Source: Entrophospora sp. SA101 (lineage: Eukaryota > Glomeromycota > Glomeromycetes > Entrophosporales > Entrophosporaceae). From it: a DNA stretch of 10,411 bases. Below, piece by piece: positions 1 through 8,000 of this stretch. The notes beneath the pieces were generated by a model. It saw only the letters and a list, made by a program, of their open reading frames with translations. It made no database searches and was not told the origin of the DNA. How positions within the stretch are numbered: the stretch's first letter is position 1; each line of letters begins with the position of its first letter. Made by a program: the position numbers and the translations under genes. The DNA lies in the NCBI GenBank assembly GCA_958430865.1, contig CAUDNR010001614.1, positions 1 through 10,411 of the forward strand, written 5' to 3'.

Positions 1-318
1 GGTGGTAAGTTTTTTAAAATCTAATGTGTGGATCACATAATATTTCAAAAATTTTAACTTTTGAGTATAGATGATCCACACTGTATATGTTATGAACTTC
101 TTGAAATCTCAGCTTCCTACATATAAAAGTTTTCAAGAAACATTCCAAGCCCTTTAATATTTTGATACAATAATCTATGAGATTTACTTTATACATTCAT
201 AAAAAGAATAAAGTTTGTAATACCAAAACATTGTGCTTTATTATTTTTGCACTGCCAATCACTATAAGAATTCTCTGGTTCATTTGCAGATTGTTAAAAA
301 TAAGAATAAATAATTGAT
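1..318 (-). other. left flank of the transposase remnant, possible further hAT debris
   Basis: On the minus strand a short open stretch from about 293 (ANEPENSYSDWQ, stop near 190) lies in a different frame from the last hAT block. A 60-codon open stretch at 196-14 contains LIDYCIKILKGLE, weakly like the W-x-LI-x-x-x-x-IL-x-x-x-E helix that follows in hAT transposases. Both are where the next transposase blocks would fall, but the similarity is too weak to call them coding. The element may continue past the left edge. Confidence 0.3.
26..81. repeat. nested inverted repeat (hairpin) with perfect 10-bp outer arms
   Basis: GTGTGGATCA (26-35) and TGATCCACAC (72-81) are exact reverse complements. 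A second pair, TCAAAA and TTTTGA, lies within the loop. The whole 56-base block could fold as one interrupted hairpin. It sits in the hAT-remnant neighbourhood and may be a small palindromic element or transposon end; its function is unknown. Confidence 0.6.
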
Positions 319-839
319 TTAATTAAAGCTTTGATTTACATTTTTCAAAATCAAGGCTCTTTCTATCATATTGAAAGTTGAATTCCAACATGTTTTCATG
401 TCTGGAAATAGTTGGAGTTCTTTAAGTCCCAAAACAACACATTGACATCTAAATTTTTCTCTCTTCTGAGGAGAAGCTCTTATGTTAACCACTAATTTTC
501 TTAACTATAAAAAAAAACAAAAGTTAATATAACAAATATTAAAATATAAACTAAAAATATAAAACTTATGACTTTTTATGACACTCATTGAGGCAGTTGT
601 ATCTTCATTCAGAATTTCATTTTCATTTTCAGGTCCAATCCCTTTTAAAGATCTAAGAGCATCCTGAGCAGCTAAATTAATAATATGTGCAAGACAACAC
701 ACATGTTGATTTTCTGAATCAAACATCTTCTTCATTGCATTTTCATTCAAATTAATCATTTTATCCATACTACTTCATTATCAGCCACTATACCCAAAAC
801 CTTATACTTTAATTTAGTTAGAAAGTGATGTATAATATT
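319..839 (-). pseudogene. decayed hAT-family transposase fragment
   Basis: hAT transposases carry an RNase H-like DDE domain and move DNA by cut and paste. Three pieces align in the expected order on the minus strand. First is KVLGIVADNE (frame starting at 839, ending near 768), like the VLGITTDNA block. Then, in another frame from 768, comes HVCCLAHIINLAAQDALRSL, the CxxH block. From 504 to the TAA at 321-319 comes ASPQKREKF followed by DMKTCWNSTFNMIERA, the block that normally reads D-x-K-T-R-W-N-S-T. One frameshift near 768-770, stops upstream (TAA TAG next to 840) and Cys in place of the usual Arg show that it is inactive. The BED finger, the first catalytic Asp region and the C-terminal dimerisation domain were not found. 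It is unrelated to the Sec7 gene. Confidence 0.85.
505..582 (-). other. probable intron in the hAT remnant
   Basis: The gap between two conserved transposase blocks ends in a T-rich run closing in TATAG (505), a good acceptor. The next codon, at 504, continues directly into LRKLVVNIRASPQ. A phase-0 donor is possible at GTCATA (582), giving 78 nt, but this donor is poor. The TAG at the acceptor is an in-frame stop without splicing. It is either an old intron with a decayed donor or an insertion. Confidence 0.5.
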
Positions 840-1380
840 CTATTAGTTGAACAATGTGTCACATTAAATGATTGGGAAGTGTATTTTCCGAAATTTTTTG
901 GTGATCAATGTCAAAATTCTATTAATAAAATTAGCCACAAATCTTAATTTTAACCCTTTTTTGCTCACTAATCTCCACCAAATTTGAGACACAGATTTTT
1001 CAAGACTTATTCCTTCTTTTAGAAAAAAATTAGGAAAGGTTATTAATAAAATAGAAAAAATCTTGGTGTTAAAGTTCATCAACCAAATTACCGCATTTGA
1101 AAATTAATTATCTATTTTTGGTTATGACTCCTGATATTCTCCTGCACACAATTTTTTCCTTTTTTGTGTATTGATAAATAAATTTATCAGAATTTAGTAT
1201 GTTTTTTGGAGTTTTTTGCCATTTTCACTAAACTTTAATAAACAACAATCCACATAAAGCTATACCTAAATGAAAACTTACAATATTTTACATCTCTTCA
1301 ACCACTCATCAAGTTTGTAAAGGCAATATTGGTAAAAAATCATAGCTTTGAAGTAAAAAGTAATGCTGTTTTTGAATAAA

Positions 1381-1438
1381 TATAGCTTGACATAGAGAGC
1401 CTCTATCAATATGTGAGAGGACTTGTTAGAAAGCTATA
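1381..1438. repeat. nested inverted repeat
   Basis: TATAGCTT (1381-1388) is the exact reverse complement of AAGCTATA (1431-1438). Inside it CCTCT (1400-1404) pairs with AGAGG (1416-1420). It is short and in AT-rich DNA, so chance is possible. No flanking target duplication is evident. Confidence 0.4.
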
Positions 1439-2333
1439 ATGTCATAGTTTTATTTTTGTTTAATATTGATGTTTGAATTTGTTATAAAATAATGAGATAT
1501 TTTAAAAAACTGATTTGTTACACAAGTTGAATTTTCTATTTTATATATGTAATTGCACTCACTTCCTGTGACATATCATTTGACTGTTAATTAATTTATT
1601 TCGTGCGTATAATTATGGTATAACGTCACACCCTCCAGCCGAATTTTCATCACTGTGTCACATCACCTCACGAAATCAAATTTCTACATTCTTTTAAATT
1701 AAGGCTTCTTATATTAATAATGCCTCATGCACTTGAAAACTAACAAAACATTGAGAAAATTCTCTTAAAAAATTTGGACTTGGAAAGTTATTCAGAATCT
1801 TGTACAAAAGGAGAGTACCCTCAAAACTGCTCAATGTCAAAAATTAATACAGCTCATAGCATTAAGAGCTTGAAAAACTTGAATATTCCAAGAAGAATCA
1901 ATATAATCAGCAGAATTGTACAAAAAGAGCATGGGTAAAGTTTGATACTGCAGAAAAAAATTATATAAACGAACATGCCAGAAAAGAAGCTTGAAATAAG
2001 CCATCATCATAATCAACATTATTGTCATTGTGAGATCAAAATCCACATCTCACACAAATCTCTTGGATTTGGTTAAACTAATATTTATTTCATTTTATAG
2101 CAGTATCCAATTATGTAATTCTTTAATTACTTTCTCTCACTATAGTGCTCAAGCTATTTAATTATTTACAGGGCAAGTTTCCTTACTTCCCTTCCAGTAA
2201 CATTTTCTCAGCAGTTCTTTGTTATCTGCCTGAGCTGGTATGTCTCAATGATATTTATAATATCTGAAGTATCCACTGTGATACTTTCTACACTGATTAT
2301 TATATTTATGGTTCAGTTTCTTAACTGACTGCA

Positions 2334-2376
2334 CCTAGCTAGGATTTCTACTATTTAGGCGTTGGCCTAATAGAAA
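2334..2376. repeat. palindrome CCTAGCTAGG followed by a strong hairpin
   Basis: A perfect 10-bp palindrome (2334-2343) is followed at once by a hairpin. TTTCTA (2345-2350) pairs with TAGAAA (2371-2376), and TTAGGC (2355-2360) pairs with GCCTAA (2365-2370) across a GTTG loop, leaving a 4-base bulge. It is more GC-rich than its surroundings and is followed by an A-rich run (2377-2391). No RNA family was recognised. Confidence 0.5.
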
Positions 2377-2700
2377 ATAATAAAAAAAAATATAGTAATT
2401 AATTAAGAATTGAGTTAGAGCAAAAGGTTTATGTGGTTTTGGAAGTGGGTGGATAATTCCACTGGCAAGAGTTTATTTTAAGAGATATTTATGTTCATAT
2501 TTTTATTATTAAGATGTTATTGTTATTACAAGATAATAGTTATATTTCTAACTGATTATTACATGAAAGAGAAATTTACAACATATTTATACATGTTAAA
2601 GGTTCTATCATCTAATTCTCCAACTTCATTGAAATCCTAATTTATACTAATTAATATATTCCTTAAACATTATTTAAACCTTCTGTGTTCAAGTAATTTC

Positions 2701-2964
2701 TAGTCAGTGTGAGTCATGTAAAATTCTTTCGTTTAAATATTATTCTGAGACTTTGTAGTTCATTACACTTTAGAATGTTGGAATATTTATATCTCCAATA
2801 TTTGGGTTATTTTTCCGAGAGCTATTTATTTGATTGGTGCGCCTTATTAATTAGTGTAACATTTATTAAATTATACCGGTCACTTCGTGATACATGTAAA
2901 TCATTTCCGATTTATATGTTCGTTTCCCCGTGATCTATAATTTACTATTTTACACCATCAAAAC
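2701..2964. other. intergenic, nothing identified
   Basis: A 74-codon plus-strand open stretch (2709-2933) exists, but its composition (Leu, Phe, Ile, Ser and Tyr from AT-rich codons) shows no motif. I see no supported feature here. Confidence 0.5.
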
Positions 2965-3330
2965 ATGGATTTTGCACCAAATGTAATAACCATTACATCT
3001 CAATCTTCATATTCAATATATACTAGATACAATTGTTTGCTGAAATTGTATTTGGAAAAAAGTGATTATGGCAATCATTTAGCTTTTCAATGAATAAACA
3101 TTAAAATAACTATGCTATTTCATCAACTATTATACATTTGGATCATTTATCAATCAATACAGCAAGCACTTATGATACTGCGCATGACATTTCCTGCAGG
3201 TAAAAAATTTTATATTAATATACTAACTAATATTAATCTATAATACAAGAATTATAATTGATGAAAATTTGGACCCTGTTTTGCGTAGTAGAAGAAAACA
3301 TCCTAGTCCAAAACCCATATTAATACATAT
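2965..3330 (+). other. weak plus-strand coding-like segments with an intron-like signature, unidentified
   Basis: A 42-codon open stretch starts at ATG 2965 (MDFAPNVITITSQSSYS...) and ends at TGA 3091-3093. A separate frame is open from 3105 to a CTGCAG|GTAAAA donor-like site (3199/3200). A perfect TACTAAC branch motif lies at 3221-3227, with an acceptor-like AATACAAG ending at 3249. Joining across it gives a continuing frame with IDENLDPVLRSRRKHPSPKP before it runs into the ATT microsatellite (stop 3380-3382). No family was recognised. It may be a gene remnant, an unannotated small exon set or chance. Confidence 0.2.
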
Positions 3331-3450
3331 ATTATTATTTATTATTATTACTATCATTATTATTTATTATTATTATTATTAATATTATTCATTATTGTAT
3401 TATTGTCATTATTATTATTATCATTATTATTATCATTATCATCGTTATTA
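3329..3450. repeat. imperfect ATT/CATT microsatellite in the 3' flank of the Sec7 gene
   Basis: About 120 bases consist almost only of att, ttatt and catt units with occasional interruptions (3329-3450). The tract starts roughly 50 bases beyond the Sec7 stop codon, so it probably lies in the 3' UTR or at the transcript end. The same triplet bias appears in the gene's low-complexity codons. Confidence 0.85.
3338..3368 (-). terminator. possible polyadenylation signals for the Sec7 transcript
   Basis: Two AATAAA hexamers occur on the minus strand at 3343-3338 and 3368-3363, about 130-160 bases past the stop codon. They sit inside the ATT microsatellite, so they may be chance. On the opposite strand AATAAA also occurs at 3467-3472 and 3481-3486, so the region could act as a terminator for either strand. 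Confidence 0.25.
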
Positions 3451-3498
3451 AAAACCATTTATACGAAATAAATAGTTATAAATAAATAAAATAAACAA

Positions 3499-5036
3499 TT
3501 AATTATACCATCTATCAACATTTAAAAATTCATTTCCAACTTTTTCCAAAAACTCTTGAAGTGCAATCCTAACATCAACTCTGTCAACGCCTATAATTTT
3601 AATTGCCAATTGATAAAATTCCGGTATTTGTTTTTTCAATCCAATTAATCTTGCACCTTTGTAACCATTTATTTCTTTTTTCTCATAGCTATAGTCAATT
3701 ACATCCGTATCATCTCCACTATCAGTTGTTCTTCTAACATCGTCATCCCATTTTGTTTTACATAACTCTCTTAAAACACTTATGACCAGCGGTGACCAAT
3801 TTGTCATTTCCCTTTGCTGTTGATTTGTAACTGGAGAATTCATTAATCTTAAGTATCTTTCAAGAACCTGTATAGATTCTTCAACAAGTGATGGTAATAA
3901 GTCTTGGTCATCATCACCAAATTCACGATATAAATCAAAAATAATCGATACAAATACTGAAAGTGCTAGAGTTTCTTGCTTTGTAAGATTTGGCATTTGT
4001 TGAACATATCCTGCTTTTAATAAAGCAGAACGAAGTTCATGATTTGCATTAAAATCGTGAGCAAATTTGTATGAATTATAAAGACACCTTAACCATCTAT
4101 TTCTAAATTCTGCTGGCATTTGAGCAAGATATTGAATTTGTACTTTGGATCCATTGTTTGATGGATCATTAAATGCAAGATCTTGAACAGATTGTATTGC
4201 TATAAGTTGTGCTGCACATTTAATAATTGCATGCGGAAAGTCTATATCCATTCTTAAATTGGGGTTGTTATTAATTGAAAGATTTTCTGAATTGGTTGAA
4301 ACCTCTTTTGAATCTCTTCTTAATAAAGTTCCAGATCCTATTATAACATTACCTTTCGAACCATGATTATTATCATTTTTGTTGTTTTCAGTTATATCAC
4401 CGTTGAGAGGAACTTCAACTTCCAAAAGCTCTTTCGGTGTTGTCCATTTGAATATATCCTCAAGTGTAGTGGTTACAATTCCCCAAGTTACATTATCAAA
4501 TTTCGTTCCATTCTTAGTTATTAAATTGTGAAAACAACGAATACCTGTTTGACCCAATTTTTCATTTCGACGTTTCAACAAAGCCACAAGTAAATCTAAA
4601 AGTTCAACCAAAAATTCCGGCTTTGCAGAAAAAATATCATGAAAACGGGCATAAATGTCCACCATTAAACGAATAGTTTGAATCCAAATTTCTGATGTGG
4701 CTTCCCTTCTTTTGAAATCTCGAGCCGAGGTTGTCTGTTGTGATAACACTGGTTCTTTGAGGTCTTCAAAAATTGGTATAATAACATTACGAAAAATTTT
4801 CATCCAATAATTAATTTCAAAAAGATAGCCAGTAGATTTCAAGATGTCAAACAAAGCATCTAATGCCCTATTCCTTGCTGACTGTAGATCAGAATCTATA
4901 ACTAATCTTGAAAGTCCAGATACTATTGGAAACCATTTCAAAAAAAAATGTTCCTCTTCAATACGATGTAACTTCTTCTTTGTTATAATTGTTTGATCAG
5001 ATATAGCAGTGTTAGTTGTAGTAGAGGAAGAAAAGG

Positions 5037-5067
<31 letters not shown>

Positions 5068-8000
5068 AGTTTTTGGTTGATTGTCTTTAATTTTTTGTTT
5101 ATTATTATTATCATTGTTGTCTATTTCAATTACATCAACAACAACATCATCATCTTTAACCAAAACTTTAACACAACCTTGTAGCATTTTAATCGATTCG
5201 TTTACTATATCTTCGTCCTTTGCATTAAATGCAAATTCCACCAAACAATTAACAAAATCAACAAATGCTGGTCCGATCAATTCTAAATGTTTTTCATATA
5301 CTAATTTAGCAACACCAAAAGCATTTTCAACTAAATGTGGATTCTCATCCGACGCTGCTCGACCAAAAACTACAAAAATACTTTTCCAACCAGATTTTAT
5401 ATTTTTTGCTCTGGCTGAAATCATCTGAATAAATGATTGTATGATAAGGTCATGTATATATGGTGACGGATTGATCTTAATGACTTGTTCAAATGGCTTC
5501 ATAAATTCACTTTGTGTATTATAATGTGATAGTTCATCTCTTTCTAAGAATTTCATACTTAATTGTCGGAGAGAATCAATGGCAAAAGTAGCAACAATAT
5601 TATTTGGGTGACATCCAACGGTAATAAAATGTGGTTGTAAAATCTTCCAAATATGTGTCCACTCAAATCTAATACGTGACATGTTATAATATGCTGTCAA
5701 AAAAAAGAAATTGTTATTATTATTGTCATTGTTAAACCTTCATATGAAATATTTATATATAAATATTACCAATTTCTACAATTTTCTGTAGACTAAACAT
5801 TCTTGGTGATGTTCTTGAAGATTCAACTTCCTCAGTAGAAACTGAACACAAGGCAGAAAAAAAATAAACAATAGCGTCACCACTTAATTTTACACTATTT
5901 GTAAAAATCCTATCTATTGCTATTATTGTACTTTGTGATTGGAATTCTTTCATTACACCACTAAGTGAACTTCTACGTGCAATGATGCTTTGCCTTGGTG
6001 TTGGAGATGTTGGAGCTACCAAATTTGAGGAATGTGGGCCATTTCGACTATTTTGTGGTGAATAATCTAGACCAGTGACACCTTCTGCACTATAAATAAC
6101 AGAACCAGTTGAACTATCTATTAGTTGATAACGTTCCATTGTGGAAACGGTTTTTAATACAATAAGCCAGGATGATTGTAAGCCTTCACCATAAGTATTA
6201 GCAGCTGATAATAAAGTTCTAATGGCTAAAACATTTTTTGATCTCATCTCATCAACATGATTTAAACCTGTTAGTTTTGCCAAAGATGATACAAAAGCAT
6301 CACGTTCTATATCCATTCTAAATAAACTACTGATTCTAATAGCACCTAAAAATCCATCTAAACAAAGTTCTATTGCTTCAGTGTCAGCTTGAACAAATTC
6401 GATTGATTTATTTAAACTATTTGTTGAATGTGGATTATCAGCTTCTTCAAATACTAAACTGAGAGTAGCCATTAATGGCCAACATAATATGGCAAACATT
6501 GGTTTGACATGATCAGCATGTGATGCACTTCTCCAAATATTAGGATTTTGACCCTGTCTATTATTACTACTTTTTAATAAAGCTTGACTTTTCTTTTGCA
6601 TTTGAGAAATTTCGCGCTCGTATAATTCTTGACGTTCACGCTCGTTAGCATTGTTGATTGCTTTTTTTGCAACTTCGGAGATTTGTTCTTCTTCCATAAC
6701 GATTTCGTTATTTGCTATTTCATCAAATATTTTACCCAAGAACTCATCAGGCAAGTCATTATTATTATTTATACCTCGATTATTTTTAATGAATTCGCTC
6801 TTGTCCATCCTTCTTTTAACTTGATTAGAATGTTGATCAGTATTTAACATAATCACTGAGTAAGCAAGTATATAGGCAGTATCAGCATTAGCAAAAATCT
6901 CTGGGTTTGTTTCACAATATCTATCAGCAAATTTTTCCATTATACGATCAATTTTTTGAGACTCGCCGGGTAATCTGAATGATTGAAGGAACATACGTAA
7001 AGCATCAACAAAACCCAGTCCAGTGAAATCCATGTGATCAACAAAGGCGTGCATAGTTTTGATAGCATCGGAATCACCTTCACCCAAATATTCACCAATA
7101 GCAGTTTTACTGACTCCAGGAGTTGAAATTAAAAAGCTGATAATACTATTGGTATCATCTTTTATGAAATTGTTTTGAAGCAAAAAATCTAAACCTTTTT
7201 GTGGTTTTGTGTTAAATAATTTAATGCCTTCACGCAAAGTTTGTTTACGTGACATCATTTCACGATATTGAGCAGGATTATCTTCATAATCGAATGTTCC
7301 GACACTACTAGTGCTCGAATTTGAATGAAAAGTGGTAATATTCACATTTAATAATGGATTTTTTGAAAAGATTATCGGGGCCTTATCTTCAAAATATTCG
7401 GAAGAATGATTCCTTGTTGGAGATAAAGATTTCTTTGTTATGCCATTCCTATTTTCTAAATCTTTGCTCCATTCAATTAAAGATTTTACTATGGCGACCA
7501 AGCATCTTAATCCTTTCACTTTGAGAATTTTATCATGGATTGCAGCAATTTCTGAAGCTGAAGAACTCGAACTCATAAATCCACCGGAATTGGATGTGTT
7601 TTTGGAGCGGGTTTGAGCAACTTTGGAAAGAGTAGTAACAATATGTTCAAAGACACTAGCCATTGAAATATCACAATCATAATTTAAGTAAATATCAAGT
7701 AAAATTTGAGGTTTTAAACAAATTTTCATCAAACCTTGTAGGACCAATTTTTTTTGTTGATAAGTTGCATTTGACATATCTAAAAATTTTAGATAAATTT
7801 CACTAAATAAAACCTCAAGCTCTGATTTCAAAGGAGCACGATAATATCTAAGTAACATTAAGAAATTTGAAAGAGACAACTCAAACAATTGTTCATTAGA
7901 AGAAACGCCGCTTTGAGATAAAGATACACAAAATGATTTCCTTATAAGATTAATAAATAATTCGTCATTGTGTAAAACAGGACCAGAGTTATCGAGTATT

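Larger units (their letters stand above)
840..2700. other. AT-rich intergenic region, no recognisable gene
   Basis: Both strands were read. There are only short open stretches of AT-biased composition, such as 1082-864 and 2046-1837 on the minus strand, with no family motif. The first abuts the hAT remnant and may be upstream transposase debris. A locally more GC-rich strip at about 1600-1680 and inverted repeats at 1381-1438 and 2334-2376 are the only structure seen. Confidence 0.6.

Noticed and set aside
855..1663. Shared 10-mer TGTGTCACAT at 855-864 and 1654-1663 as a candidate pair of transposon ends
   Set aside because: It is a direct rather than inverted repeat, the match does not extend, and a shared 10-mer is expected by chance in 10 kb of biased sequence.
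1837..2046. Minus-strand 69-codon open stretch with an acceptor-like TTTTTTTCTGCAG inside
   Set aside because: It has no recognisable domain, an AT-driven composition and no matching donor or flanking exon.
3329..3450. Possible CRISPR or satellite array
   Set aside because: The units are 3-4 bases and imperfect, with no spacers; it is a plain microsatellite.
4993..5428. Plus-strand open stretches antisense to the Sec7 gene, including a poly-Cys one
   Set aside because: They are shadows of the conserved minus-strand coding sequence; the poly-Cys is the complement of the poly-Thr codons.
6629..6847. Plus-strand 72-codon open stretch
   Set aside because: It is antisense to the Sec7 catalytic domain and has no motif of its own.
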